A stretch of DNA of 64,000 nucleotides from Diphasiastrum complanatum. Lineage: Eukaryota > Streptophyta > Lycopodiopsida > Lycopodiales > Lycopodiaceae. Where the stretch lies: assembly GCA_029204225.1 (NCBI GenBank), contig MU831570.1, positions 99,845-163,844 on the forward strand. Direction: 5' to 3'. Under the pieces are notes generated by a model. That model made no database searches and was not told the origin of the DNA. It saw nothing but the letters and a program-made list of their open reading frames with translations. Position numbers and translations under genes: made by a program. Of this stretch, positions 10,396-21,158 are shown piece after piece (the stretch's first letter is position 1; each line of letters opens with the position of its first letter).

Positions 10396-11045
10396 AAATT
10401 GTCAACATTTCCTAGCTAGTTTGAGGCCTAAATTGGCTAAAATTGTAAATAGTTTTGGTTCTGGAGTTTCACACGTGTGAACCAGGCCACAATGTTTTTA
10501 TTTACTGTATTTTTTCAGTATGATGAAGTGTCAAACTTCATACCCTTCAAAATGAGACCATTTTGATGTATTTTGGTCATATAAGCCATTTTTAGCTATT
10601 TTTCCTATATAGGGAATATCTAGGGTCAAGTACCTTCTAGAGAGAGGAGAGAGAGTCATCTTTCTCATCCATAAATAGTAGGGAAGTCGTGGAGAACAGG
10701 TTGGAGAAACCTTTTGTATGCTTCATTGAGATCAATAGATCATTGTCATTGTTTCTTCCTCCATTGAGAGCATTGTTGTGTGTATTGTCTTCAAGCTATT
10801 GTGTATGATCTTATGTGCTTTCCAAAAGTGGTAGGCTGATGTATTATGGACTGTATAATGCTATTTTGGGCCGCACTTGATGTTTATGGAAGTTTCCATT
10901 TGTGATAAATGCTTTTTGATCAAGTTCTTTGCATTCTAGGTAGCATAGAATGTGTTGCCAATTCCTAGCTTATGTAGTTTGGAGTGCAAGCATTCAAGCC
11001 AATGATCTTGGAGTTTAGATCCACTTAGGATCTGTATTTTTCACA
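10391..11045 (+). repeat. 3' LTR of Copia-B
   Basis: This 655-bp repeat differs from the 5' LTR at about four positions by eye: in the CTTC/CTTT, TTAGG/TTATG, ATGTT/ATGCT and ATTGTT/ATTTTT contexts. It ends TTCACA and is followed by the CATAT duplication. Confidence 0.96.
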
Positions 11046-11050
11046 CATAT
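11046..11050 (+). repeat. Target site duplication of Copia-B, right copy
   Basis: CATAT follows the 3' LTR and is identical to 4610-4614. Confidence 0.93.
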
Positions 11051-11397
11051 ATGTTGTACATATGATTTAATTCAAGTTCTAGTGGCTAAAATGGCCAAAA
11101 AGTATTTTTCTAGATATATGACGCATGGCATCAATCTATTGATTGCATGAGCCAAATACTTTTGATAGGTGTCATATCCCATGTGCATAGGACAGCTCAC
11201 ACGTGTGGAAAAAGCTGAAGTAGGCGAGTTTTTGCTTCTAGAAGATTTCTATGAAGATCTCCATATAGTAAGAAATTGGACCAAAAATGCCCAAAATAGA
11301 AAGCTTGATCCAAGTGTCAAAATTGCATGATGATGACAAGGCATCCTCACACGTGTGAGATCTGATGCATGATCGGTACCTCGAGCTCCAAGAAGTG

Positions 11398-11405
11398 TAT
11401 ATATA
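11398..11405 (+). promoter_or_regulatory. Probable TATA box in the Copia-A 3' LTR
   Basis: TATATATA followed by GAGGCATATT lies about 90 bp before the segment repeated at the window start. It is downstream of two CACACGTGTG palindromes. This fits the U3 promoter of an LTR but is inferred from the motif only. Confidence 0.5.
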
Positions 11406-11750
11406 GAGGCATATTTGGCCACAATCAATAAGACACATCAATCTTGATTTTGGAAGCAATTTTGTGTAATTCTCTCTATTTGTCTACATTTGCTTTGATT
11501 GTTTTGAGGTTCTATCATAGTGTACTTTATTTTCAGGTTGGAGTCCGTACTCTGACAAGGTTTCACACTTGTGAAACCAGCAATTACATTTACCTTCTTT
11601 AATGATTGTTCTTGTTAGGTTTTTATGTCTAGAATTGATCTAGATTGATCTTAATCTGATATAGATTGATAGATCAAGTAAATCTAACATCCAATCCCTC
11701 TTGAGGATCAGTTTAGGATCCGCTCTTGGTCCATATTGTAATTTTCCTCA

Positions 11751-12382
11751 GTATTCAAAAGATCAAAAGCTTAGATCCAAGAGATTTACAAAGTTAGGCT
11801 CTACTGACAAGAAGAGCAACATGCAGTCTAGACCAAATTCCGGTTCATGATCGAATTCAAACTCTTCATCATTCCAACCAATGCAGAAACTTTTCTGCAG
11901 ATACTATAAGAGGACTGGCCACGAAATCAAGGACTGCTGAACTTTGAAGTAGAACAACGAAAAGAAGAAGTAGTTCCAACAACAAGCACATAGTGTTACA
12001 GCCAATCACTCAAATCAGCAACAACAAGAAGAAGATGATGCAGCTTTCATGATGAAAGTCGGAGAACAATAGGATATCGATTCCTGGTATCTAGATTCTG
12101 GAACAACTCAACACATGTCTCACCATCACGATTGGTTCAAAGTCTATAAGTCATTCACCTACTCTCAAGTTGTGCAACTTGGAGACAACTCATCACATTC
12201 AATCGAAGGTGAAGGAACAATCAGAGTTGAATTCAAAAGAAGTGAAGTCAAATTGCTGTCCAATATTTTCCATGTTCCAAATCTGACCAAGAATCTGTTC
12301 TCTGTTAGCAGAATCACCGATTCAGGTCAGAGGGTCAAATTTGTAGAAAAAATAGTAATTATTCTTTCACAGAGAACATGAT
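11751..12382 (+). pseudogene. Copia gag-protease fragment (sequence entered by Copia-A)
   Basis: This is a decayed piece of a different copia lineage. It has a zinc-knuckle-like FCRYYKRTGHEIKDC whose second Cys is Tyr, followed by a stop. The protease motif WYLDSGTTQHMS is at about 12085-12120, and the conserved block HVPNLTKNLFSVSR lies further on. The frame 12115-12381 is open, but the 5' part has stops. The knuckle resembles the one in Copia-O at about 52.6 kb, suggesting the same lineage. Copia-A lies to its left and the Copia-D LTR to its right. Confidence 0.78.
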
Positions 12383-13323
12383 GTTTGAATAAATCAAACT
12401 AATATCAATGTCTTCAATCACAATTGTATCTGATCTATGTACTAATAGAATAGTATTAATTCTGATTGAATATGCATGCAAAAATTATATGCGAAAGTAA
12501 GAGACAACTAAAGACAATTTAGACAATAAAAAACTACTGATCAAAAATGAATTTTTATAGCTCCGAATCTGATTCATCAATATACATCGCTTGTTGTCTT
12601 ATCTCGTTGTTGTGTCTCTGATTGAGTGAGTTACAATGAGTAGCGCACATGTATTTATATTGTTACAATGAGTAGTGCACATGTATTTATATTGTTAAAA
12701 AACAAGTCTTTTGGCCTTTTATTTATAGGTCTTTTGGCCTTTTAATGCTGTAACAATTGACATCTAACTGTTTACAACGGTTGATATTCAAATAGACGCT
12801 ATGTTTCCAAGCTCGAATAAAATCTGTTCACAAATGATTCACGATAGTTCATCTCTTCATCTTAGCTTCGTGTTTTGCGAATTGTTCGCGACACTTGTCT
12901 CTTCGCGACATTTTTGTCTTTCACGGATTGTTCATGACAGATGACAATTCTTGAGCTTGAAGAAGAAATCCAGAATATTTCATGAACTGTTCGAGATAGT
13001 TTCGCAACAGGTGAGCTTGTAGAACAGTCTAGGAGATTTCACAAATTGTTCGCGATAATTTCGCGACATCTGAGGCTTGAACATAGTTTGCGACAAGATT
13101 CTGTTCACGAATCTTTCGAGCTTCAATAAGAAAGCCACGAGCTTCTACAAGAAACTATTTTGCGAATCTTTCGAGTTGACTGCAAGACAAATTTCACGAA
13201 TCTTTTCGAGTTGGTCATGAATAGATATGTTTCGAGTTCACATTCATTTCTTTCTCATCCTTTGTCAAGTAAACTATGTGTTTTATTAGTAGAATCAAGA
13301 TTTGTTTGATCAGTTGTTCTACA
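12383..13323 (-). repeat. Probable 3' LTR of Copia-D
   Basis: On the minus strand the LTR starts TGTAGAACAAC after the purine tract GAGAGGGAGC and would end in ...AACA at about 12383. There is no second copy in the window, so the outer boundary is inferred from the TG/CA ends and from the end of the neighbouring copia fragment. The region is rich in TTCGCGA-like and TTTCACGAA-like words. Confidence 0.55.
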
Positions 13324-13334
13324 GCTCCCTCTCA

Positions 13335-14186
13335 AAGTGGCAGTTGGATTAACCGCAATCTTCTTCGTTGCTTCTCAAACAAAGCTTTACTTAGTGGCTA
13401 TGTAAAGATATCAGCTGTCATTTCCTCTGTGGGTATAAAGACTGTCTTTAGTATCTTCTTCTCGACTAAGTCCCGAATCACATCATACTTGATAGCTATG
13501 TGCTTCATTTTAGAGTGAAATATAGGATCTTTCGTAAGATAGATTGCTTAAATGTTATCCATTAACAAGACATAAGGTTCAGAACTAGATTCATCAAATC
13601 CTTCCAATATTTGTTTAGTCCAAATCAGCTCATTTGCCATCTTGGCTGCTGCTACATATTTCGCTTCACTGGAAGATTGGGCTATCGCTATTTGCTTCCT
13701 GCTAATCCAGAGTATGACTACGCCAGATGCTAGAGTACAACCTCCTGAAATACTTTTGCTATCATCCTTCATGGATGCCCAGCTTGCGTCACTATAAGAT
13801 TCTATGTGAAATTTGGCTTCCTTCGAATAACACAGTCCATAGTCTTTCGTTTCTTGGAGATATTGTAGTACTCTCTTTGCCAACTTCCAGTGTAATGATC
13901 ATGGGTTCTGATTATATTGGCTCAGCCTGTATACTGCAAACGCTATATCAGGTCTGGTGTTGTTTGCTAGATATAACAACAATTAGCCTACGATAGGGTG
14001 TTTTGGCCATTCGTTCCTCTTCCTCGAGAGTCTGCGGACAATCTACCTTGCTCAGTATTGTTCCTGATATCATGGGAGTATGCACACCTTTGCATTCGAG
14101 CATGTTGAAGTCTTCAATGATCTTTTGAGTGTACTCTTGTTGGTGAAGATACAACTTACCACCTTCAAAGTCTCTCACGATCTTGT
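13335..14186 (-). pseudogene. Copia-D RNase H
   Basis: Read on the minus strand from about 14186: KIVRDFEGGKLYLHQQEYTQ, then the RNase H block VLQYLQETKDYGLCYS, YSDASWAS, SSSEAKY (usually SSTEAEY) and LLMDN. A TAA interrupts at about 13548, and the frame continues through KDPIFHSKMKHIAI to MTADIFT and the C-terminal end near 13340. These motifs are diagnostic for copia RNase H. At least two stops are present. Confidence 0.85.
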
Positions 14187-15330
14187 TGGCTGATCTGACG
14201 AATCCCCAAGATACTCGGATAGAGCAACTCAAGAGCACCTCTCACCTTAGACCGAGGAAGTCTCTGAGAAGACGAGACGAACGAAGACTGAAAGCCGAGT
14301 ATGAGAGCCGAGGAATACTAGTTAGTAATAACAAGCCTGAACTGTGTAAGCCTCATGGTGAATCCCAAAAGATGGAATGACCATGTAGGAACTAGTATTT
14401 CTAGGCTAAAGTAATAAATACTAGTAGACCTCTCTTAAAGAAAGTAGAATGAGCCACCTTTTGATGGTGACCTCTAGTGGAGAGCATTATTCCACTTGTA
14501 ATTTGTGAAATGTGGAAATCCCACTAGGATGCCACCTAAGGAGCTCTCTTGCTTATTTAAGAGACTCCCTCTTTGTGAAGAGGAGCTTTTTGTGAACTGT
14601 ATCAACTCCATGCTGAAATAAGAAGAGCCTCCATGAGTTAGATGCATTCATTGAGCTCCTTAATCATGATGGTTTTTTTGAGTGATGTCCCTATGATCAT
14701 GACCTTCCATTCATTGTGTGTGGTTGTGGATTTAGAGTGGATTAGTTTTCTTGTTTTCCTGATTGTGGATTAGTTTTCATTTCTTGTTGTGAATTAATGT
14801 AGGAATCAGCATTCAAGTAAACTAAATAGGCTAGAAATGTGGCATAAATCTTGCATATCCTCTAACATTCTAGTTCTTGATTTCTTGGGATGTCCAAGAA
14901 TCAAAAGACTGGTTGGTTTCTTGATTCTTGGACTTCTAAAATGTTGTAGATTAGTTCTTGTTTCTTGTTTTGTCAATTTATCCAAGTGTAGTAGTGCTTA
15001 GGATCTGATTTCAGATCATTTTGCAACAAAGTAGAAGTAGAAATCCATCGTTGTTCAATTGAGCAGTAACATAGATCATTTGTTGAACGCATTGGCTTGC
15101 ATTTTGGTTGATTATGCATGTGCATTCAGTTCAAGAGAGACCCATCCGGATGTCCTCTAATAGGCAGGACACAATACTTCATCGATATTCAGTCCCTTCT
15201 ACCTGATTTTGGGCTTTAAACAAGAAAGAAGAACTTAAGCTAGAGCCCACCATCTCTGCTGGCAGGCAGAAGAAGTACGTAAGCAAAAGAAAACTAGTTA
15301 ACAGATTCTAAGACAGAGAATCTGTAAACA
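14187..15330. mobile_element. Unidentified 1.1-kb insertion in Copia-D, possibly a solo LTR
   Basis: The Copia-D sequence for the RT tail (IYLGLQN) stops at about 15331 and resumes at about 14186 (KIVRD). The intervening DNA has no coding similarity. On the plus strand it runs from TGATCTGACG (14191) to GTAAACA (15330), compatible with TG...CA ends. It contains a possible TATA, TTATTTAAG, near 14551. A short GTT occurs at both junctions, but a clean 5-bp duplication is not visible. A solo LTR is the simplest reading; a DNA transposon is not excluded. Confidence 0.5.
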
Positions 15331-15985
15331 GTTCTGCAAGCCTAGATAGATTTTAGCTTTTCCTAGGTCAGTGATCTCAAATATTTCAGAAATGTCTCTT
15401 TGACATTTGAAATTAACTTATCTCTTCTTGAGAAGATAAGTGTGTCATCAACATAAATAGCTAGAATGATTATTCATTTTGGACATGCTTGATATAGACA
15501 TTTGATTCAACAAATAGAGGTTTGAAGCCTATGGAATGTAGTGCTTCGTCCTTCTTTCTATACCATTGTCTCGTTGCTTGTTTGAGACCATAAATGTTTT
15601 TATTCATGTGACATCCGTATTCTAGATATTCATGGCTTACAAAACCAAGTGGTTGGTCCATGAATAAGTCTACTTCCAGTTCTGCGTGTAGGAAAGCAGT
15701 TTTCTCATCTACAATATGGATTTTCAGATCATGAGCCACTGCATACGTGAATAACAAGTGAATTGATGTATGTTTGACTATCAGTGAGAAAGTATCAGTG
15801 TAGTTGATCCCATACTTCTGTGAAAATCCTTTAGCAACCAACCTTGCCTTGTATCTGATGTTTTTTCCATCAAGACCTGTTTTAATCTTGTAGATCCACT
15901 TGCACTTGACTGGTTTTATGCCATCAGGTATAGGTGCAAGTGTCCGTACATTGTTCTTATACATGGATGACATTTGGTCCTCCAT
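15331..15985 (-). pseudogene. Copia-D reverse transcriptase
   Basis: Minus-strand RVT_2 domain. It has VKCKWIYKIKTGLDGK, ARLVAKGFSQKYGINY and YGLKQATRQWY, where other copies here have YGLKQAPRAWY. Beyond a frameshift near 15470, IIILAIYVDD and then FEITDLGKAKIYLGL lie in two further phases. The YVDD catalytic motif survives but is out of frame with the upstream part. Confidence 0.85.
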
Positions 15986-15988
15986 TGC

Positions 15989-16417
15989 CTAAATCCAGCA
16001 ATCTTTATCTGGTCCATCTATAGCTTCCTCGAATATCTGAGGTTCGTCAGAGAATCCACAAACTTCGATGGTTGTATTGAAAACATCATGACCATACCTT
16101 TCTGGTGGTTTTTCTTGTCTGTCTGATCTTCTCACAGGTGGTTTCGAGTTCGATTCTGCAGGTTTCGAGTTCGATTCTGATTCAAACTTTTCTGCTGGAA
16201 TTCGAGCTGACGATTCGAGTCTGTGAGGCACTCGATCTTGACCTCCCTCTGAATATGGTAACTCTCTTTCATCTTCTACTTGTTTTTCTTCTGTTGTCAT
16301 TGGTAGTTCATAATAATTTTTGAGAATTTCATAGCCGACTAGATCACTGTCTACTATGTATTTTGTCTCATCAAATTTAACATCTCGAACAACTTTTATC
16401 TTGCCAGTTTTTTGCAC
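15989..16417 (-). pseudogene. Copia-D integrase C-terminus and integrase-RT linker
   Basis: This 142-codon open stretch starts with KTGKIKVVRDVKFDE, the conserved block that follows the integrase core. It continues as a low-complexity, acidic and serine-rich linker (RRSDRQEKPPERYG) that precedes RT in copia polyproteins. A stop separates it from RT. Confidence 0.75.
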
Positions 16418-16882
16418 ATAAACATGATAATATGACGAATGTAACTCGAATTCTACCAGAAAATCTTGTTATGTCTTTTCATCAAGTTTCTTTCTCATCT
16501 TATCTGGTATGTTTATATACACTGCGCATCCAAATGTTCAAACATGTGCAAGATTTGGCTTCGACTTCCACCATATTTCATGAGGAGTTTTATCCAGTAT
16601 TTGAGATTTCAGAATATGATTCTAAAGATAATTTGATGTAGCCACTGCTTCTGCCCACAACTGTTTTGGTGCTTTCGCATGAGCTATCATACACCATGTA
16701 GCTTCCATCAATTTACGATTTATTCGTTCAGCTATTCCATTTGCTGAGGTGTGTAAGATGCAGTCTTTGTGTGCATAATACCTTGATCAGTACAATAAGA
16801 TTTGAATTTGTTGGAAATGTACTCACCTCCACGATCTGTGTGAAATTGCTTCAACTTATTGCCTGTCTGCTTTTCAGCCCAA
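16418..16882 (-). pseudogene. Copia-D integrase core, downstream half
   Basis: The minus strand reads KLKQFHTDRGGEYISNKF, with the second catalytic Asp. It then gives a damaged TPQQMEXLNE, where NG(V/I)AER with the catalytic Glu is normal. Several stops follow. The sequence is cut at 16882 by Copia-E and its upstream half resumes at 21984. Confidence 0.8.
16878..16882 (-). repeat. Target site duplication of Copia-E, left copy
   Basis: CCCAA precedes the left LTR; the identical bases follow the right LTR at 21979-21983. Confidence 0.92.
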
Positions 16883-17702
16883 TATTGAATTTCACACGTG
16901 TGGATTGTCCACTACATGTACTTGTGATCTCCCAAGGTGTGTAGATGCACCAAGATCAAGACTAGATTGAGATTCAAGATCTATCTTTGATTCTATGGCA
17001 AAAACACACTACTACATGCATTCAATCACTTCCAACTCTCACTCACACGTGTGGGAAGTGTTCAAAAAGTATTCTAAGTAAAAACAAGCTGCTCTCCTCG
17101 GGTAGAGAGAGAAAAACCATCATGAGCTCTCGGGTAGAGAGAGAAAGCTAGAAATTCAATGACACTCAAAATCCACTCAATCTCAAAATCAATTAGATCC
17201 AAAAGGAGGAGTACAATGATACTAATAGATTCATGAGCTACCACTATGCTTAACTATGATTGGATCACACTTTGCCACCTCTTAATCCTATTGGACCATT
17301 GATCCATGCACCTCTAAATTCTATTGGACTATATTCAAGCACACCTCAATTTTCTATTGGACCTCACAAGGTTCCACCTCTAAATCCTATTGGACCTCTT
17401 AAGCTTCATCAAACAAAAGCATGACACTTGTCTACACTCTAATTGGCACAAGTTTGGCTCTATTTTGGCTCAATATTGGCATTACAAGTGGAAATGGATA
17501 ATTTGCCATCTATGCCAAATTTGACCCTATCAACATCCTACACCTAAATGCTTGACTATGAAATTCTATGAGACCCCTATATCAAACATTTTGATTTACT
17601 TTACAATTCTCCACACGTGGGAACATCCTCCACACATGTGAGATTCACTTACAAACTTCTATCATAAAAAATACCAAGCTAGATTTTTGCCAATTTCTCA
17701 CA
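16883..17702 (-). repeat. 3' LTR of Copia-E
   Basis: This 820-bp repeat matches 21159-21978. On the minus strand it starts TGTGAGAAATTGG. Its outer end has mutated, with plus-strand TATTG where the other copy has TGTTG. It contains CACACGTGTG at 16893-16902 and 17044-17053. Confidence 0.95.
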
Positions 17703-17717
17703 CTCCTCCTCAAAAAA
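17703..17717 (-). other. Polypurine tract of Copia-E
   Basis: The minus strand reads TTTTTTGAGGAGGAG immediately before the 3' LTR, almost the same as the Copia-A tract. Confidence 0.8.
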
Positions 17718-18211
17718 TAGCTTGGAAAGGTACTAGATCACTTGAGAAGTTTGTAAATCTTTTTGAGTGGATCCTTTGGTATGCATAAGAAGTGAAGATC
17801 AGCGAAGGGATCCATCATAGCAGCACCCTCACCATATCCATGATAAGATCTCTTTGGTAGAGATCTCTTGCCAATGCCTTTGAAGAGTGCTCCACCAATA
17901 TGCCACTATTATCATGGGCTTCCTCCATGCTTGATGATGATCTTTGCCTTGAAAGTTCCACTTGCATGATGGATGCACCATAAATAGAGAAATATGAGGC
18001 TTCCAAGCCTCATAAGGATTATGGAGATCAAGATCATAAGATGTGAAACAATGATGATTATCAAGATTATGCTTTCTAGCTTGACTAGTCCACATACAAT
18101 GAACTATATCCATGATGGATCTAATCTTGATATCAAAGACTATCTTGATCTTTTTTAGGCTAGTTACTCTCTCAAGGATATAAGTGTGCACTTTGGATGC
18201 TTCACTTAATC
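17718..18211 (-). other. Non-coding pol remnant of Copia-E
   Basis: About 0.5 kb lies between the end of the long frame and the purine tract. Short open stretches exist but carry no clear RNase H motif. It probably derives from the deleted 3' end of pol. Confidence 0.5.
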
Positions 18212-20401
18212 TCAAGAGGAGTTTACAATTTGCCTCAAAACATGTGAAAACATGATTTTCAAAAAGTGAGTACCAAGCTCAATCTTGTTCTTACTAGAAC
18301 CAAGAGCATACTTTTGACAATACAATATCTTGCTTTCAAAAAGTATTGGAAACACATCTAAGTCAATAATGACAAGAAACATGTCCATACCATAAGCATC
18401 ATACAAAACTAGTATAGCTTTTCTTGAACTTTGAGATCCAAAAAATTCATTGAAGCAAGATAGCATTTCAAGCAAAGGAAGAGAAGCATATATGAATGTG
18501 TTGTAGTAGATACAACATGAAATATGCCCCTCTTTGCCATGTAAGGTGAGCCATAAAGACTCGGCCATGCATCTTGAAGATCTTCTTGAAATCATATGAA
18601 GAAGAAACTCCTCCTCACACATTGGCCCCATCATAACTTGAATACCTTCAAAAAGGATAACTTGTGATGCTTCTTGAGAAGCCTTGATCTCGGCCACTTC
18701 CAAGATTGAATCTTCATGCAATATGACATCTCTATTCACGATCACATTTGAAATAGAGAGTGTAAAGACACTAAAGGCCTCCTTGATGGATGAGTATCCA
18801 ATCATGATCCATGAGCTTGGATCATCCTTCCTTCTTGTTTCCAAGGGAATATGTGCAAAGCAAGCACTACCAAGTTCACTAAGGTGATCAACCTTAGGCT
18901 TCATCTTGAATAAAACTTCATATGGTGCTATTCCTTCAAGAGCTCCAATACTCCTCAAAGCTTTGATCTTCAATGAGAATTTCTTCTCAACATATGCTTT
19001 GAATAATAAGGAATAATCATACACCATAATACTTGAAGAGAGAAGATATGTGCATCTTGTGTAATCCTCCTCCTTTGAAATATTGGAAATATAAGAAACA
19101 TCAAGAGAGTTTGCACTCTCACTTGGATCCAATTTGTAGATGCCTTCAAATCTTGATCCATATGCAAGGATCTCACCATCCTTCTTGATCACACAATTGT
19201 CAATATTGAAATTGACATCAAAGCCACTATCAAGACGTTGGCCAACACTTAAGATGTTCTTTGTAAGCTTTGGGACAAAAAGAACATTGTTGAGAAAGAG
19301 ATCTTTAGAAGATGCAAGCTTCAAGGGAATAATTTCTACTCCTTCAATATTGCACTCATGCTTACTTGCAAAGTATATGGTCTTCTTGACTCCATCATAA
19401 GGCATAATAGATGAAAAAAAGTTCTTGGAGCCACACATATGTGAAGATGCTCCACTATCAATATACCATGAGTCATCCTTGTTGAAGGTGGAAGAGAAGA
19501 AACTTGATGCCATAAGAGAGCCTTCTCCATCACTTGCAATATAGTCTTCTTTCTCATTGGTGATGTTGGCTTGATTGAGTTGATTCTTCTTCTTGAAGCA
19601 ATTGGTGGCATAATGGCCTTTCTTGCCACAATAAAAGCACTTGATCATCTTCTTCTTGAGATTTGAATTAGAAGCATGAGAGGTATCCTCCTCCTCTCCA
19701 TCTTGGTCTTTAGCTTTGTCATTAGATAAGTGATGGTGTTGCTTCTTACTCCTCTCTTTGTGCTTGGCAAATAGAACTTTGCCATCATCATGATTGAGTG
19801 ATAGCTTGTCCATCCTCAAGAGTTTGTACTCTTGTCTTGATTCTTCAAAAATAAGCACACTTTGAAGGGCCTCCAAACTTGGTAGATCCTCCTTAATAGC
19901 ATAGGATTGGACAAGGTTGTCATATTCATCTCTCAAGCCATTGAGAATGACTTGGACTAGCTCACTTTGATTGATTGAGTCACCAATACATGCAAGCTCC
20001 CTATGAATATCCTTGACTCTCAAAACATAATTAGATGCACTCTCATCACTCTTTTGACTACTTTGGAATATTTGATTTCTAAGAGTGAGGAGCCTAGAGG
20101 TGTTCTTAGCCTCATAGATGGACTTGAGACAATCCCAAGCTTCCTTGGATGTAGAACAATCACCAATCTCCCTCAATATCTCATTAGAGACATTCATCTT
20201 AATGTAGTGGAGAGCCATCCTAGCTCTTTTCTTGTATTTTTGTACTTCTTGAAGGACTTGAGGCTCCTCCTCAATCCCAAGTACAATGTCCATCACATCT
20301 TGGAGTATCAAGATGGACTCCATCCTCAACTTCCATATTGAATAATTGGAAGTAGACAATCTCTCACTTGGTTGCAACAAGTATGAACTCATTGAAGTCA
20401 T
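18212..20401 (-). CDS. Copia-E Gag-protease polyprotein with residual integrase and RT segments
   Basis: This is a 729-residue uninterrupted frame. The Gag of UBN2 type spans residues 1-250 and starts MTSMSSYLLQPSERL, parallel to Copia-A and Copia-B. A CCHC knuckle runs C255-C268 (CFYCGKKGHYATNC). The aspartic protease motif WYIDSGASSHM has its DSG at 315-317. GAG-pre-integrase-like sequence continues to about 430. At about residue 485, KALRS jumps directly to GIAPYEVLF, so both the DNGGEY and NGVAER blocks are missing. The integrase C-terminal block NVIVNRDVILHED is kept. The last 150 residues contain only a distorted trace of the RT active-site region (ILVLYDAYGMDMFL); no YVDD remains. The protein could make particles and process Gag, but not copy or integrate. 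Confidence 0.92.
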   Translation of the reverse strand: MTSMSSYLLQPSERLSTSNYSIWKLRMESILILQDVMDIVLGIEEEPQVLQEVQKYKKRARMALHYIKMNVSNEILREIGDCSTSKEAWDCLKSIYEAKNTSRLLTLRNQIFQSSQKSDESASNYVLRVKDIHRELACIGDSINQSELVQVILNGLRDEYDNLVQSYAIKEDLPSLEALQSVLIFEESRQEYKLLRMDKLSLNHDDGKVLFAKHKERSKKQHHHLSNDKAKDQDGEEEDTSHASNSNLKKKMIKCFYCGKKGHYATNCFKKKNQLNQANITNEKEDYIASDGEGSLMASSFFSSTFNKDDSWYIDSGASSHMCGSKNFFSSIMPYDGVKKTIYFASKHECNIEGVEIIPLKLASSKDLFLNNVLFVPKLTKNILSVGQRLDSGFDVNFNIDNCVIKKDGEILAYGSRFEGIYKLDPSESANSLDVSYISNISKEEDYTRCTYLLSSSIMVYDYSLLFKAYVEKKFSLKIKALRSIGALEGIAPYEVLFKMKPKVDHLSELGSACFAHIPLETRRKDDPSSWIMIGYSSIKEAFSVFTLSISNVIVNRDVILHEDSILEVAEIKASQEASQVILFEGIQVMMGPMCEEEFLLHMISRRSSRCMAESLWLTLHGKEGHISCCIYYNTFIYASLPLLEMLSCFNEFFGSQSSRKAILVLYDAYGMDMFLVIIDLDVFPILFESKILYCQKYALGSSKNKIELGTHFLKIMFSHVLRQIVNSS

Positions 20402-21146
20402 GTAAAGTGGAGATAAATAAAAGTGATGAGAAAAAAATGTTGCTTCTCTCTCACTATAGGATCCAATAATGGTGTGCTACCATCTGCTATGCAAGATCTT
20501 GCAACAAACTGTGAGATAATTCTCACTAGCTATCTCAATCTCTCCAAAACTAGATCTACTTCACATCAAATGATGGAGTATGGGAAAAGTTAGGATCAAA
20601 CACTCTTAGCACGTGTGAAATACACTAAGAAACCAAATTTGACTCAAATACAATAATATTGCATGAAACAAAATGGCTAAGATCTCAAAACAGTGCCTAG
20701 ATCACATATAGATGAGATTGGTAAGCATTCAGCTGTGATTTTGGATCAAACAAGCAATCTTTTGACCAAACCAAATGTGTCCACCCAGGTCTAGGTGCCC
20801 TACCTAACCCTCTTCAAAAGCTTATAACTTTTGGTTGACTCAACCAAATGGAATGAAACTGATTGCATCAGAAACTAGACAAAAATAGCTTCAAAACAAG
20901 CTATCTAGCAAGATTTTTGGATCAAACATGAAAGAGAACTTCCAGACTGAAATTAGATGTTCCTCACACGTGTCTGAGCACCTGATTCCGTACAGTACCA
21001 GGTCAGACCCAATCAATGTCCTTTTGATCTCTTTTGATCCAAAATTGAACAAGATAGCTAAAAAAATGGGCCTTGACAATTTCTAGCTCAAGATTGATGA
21101 ATAGTTTTCACTCAAATGGATCAAAATGCATGGTAACCTTAGGTAG
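20402..21146 (-). other. Leader of Copia-E
   Basis: This 0.75-kb untranslated leader between primer site and Gag start has no clear gene. It includes a CACACGTGTC variant of the recurring palindrome near 20964. Confidence 0.65.
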
Positions 21147-21158
21147 GCTCTGATACCA
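21147..21158 (-). other. Primer-binding site of Copia-E
   Basis: The plus strand reads GCTCTGATACCA, so the minus strand gives TGGTATCAGAGC directly after the 5' LTR. Confidence 0.92.

Larger units (their letters stand above)
4615..11045 (+). mobile_element. Copia-B, near-complete nested Ty1/copia element
   Basis: This complete 6431-bp element carries 655-bp LTRs beginning TGTGAAAATTG and ending in TTCACA. It has a tRNA-Met primer site, one long gag-pol frame and a perfect CATAT target duplication. It sits inside the 3' LTR of Copia-A, so it is younger. By eye the LTRs differ at only about four of 655 positions. One nonsense codon interrupts the polyprotein. It is a recently inserted copy that could still be transcribed and mobilised in trans. 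Confidence 0.96.
1..11750 (+). mobile_element. Copia-A, outer Ty1/copia element (5' end outside window)
   Basis: This is an LTR retrotransposon with gene order gag, protease, integrase, RT, RNase H, which is the Ty1/copia order. Positions 1-264 match 11487-11750, so the window opens inside the 5' LTR. A primer-binding site follows at 265, coding relics run 865-4477, and a purine tract leads into the 3' LTR at 4493. That 3' LTR is split by Copia-B. By eye the two copies of the 264-bp LTR end differ at about ten sites, so this element is clearly older than Copia-B. All coding frames carry stops, frameshifts or deletions, so it cannot move by itself. Confidence 0.9.
11046..11750 (+). repeat. Second piece of the Copia-A 3' LTR
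   Basis: This continues the LTR begun at 4493. It contains CACACGTGTG at 11198-11207 and TCACACGTGTGA at 11347-11358. Its last 264 bp match the opening of the window, and it ends in canonical CTCA. The flanking bases GTATT (11751-11755) should be the target duplication, but the left copy lies outside the window. Confidence 0.9.
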
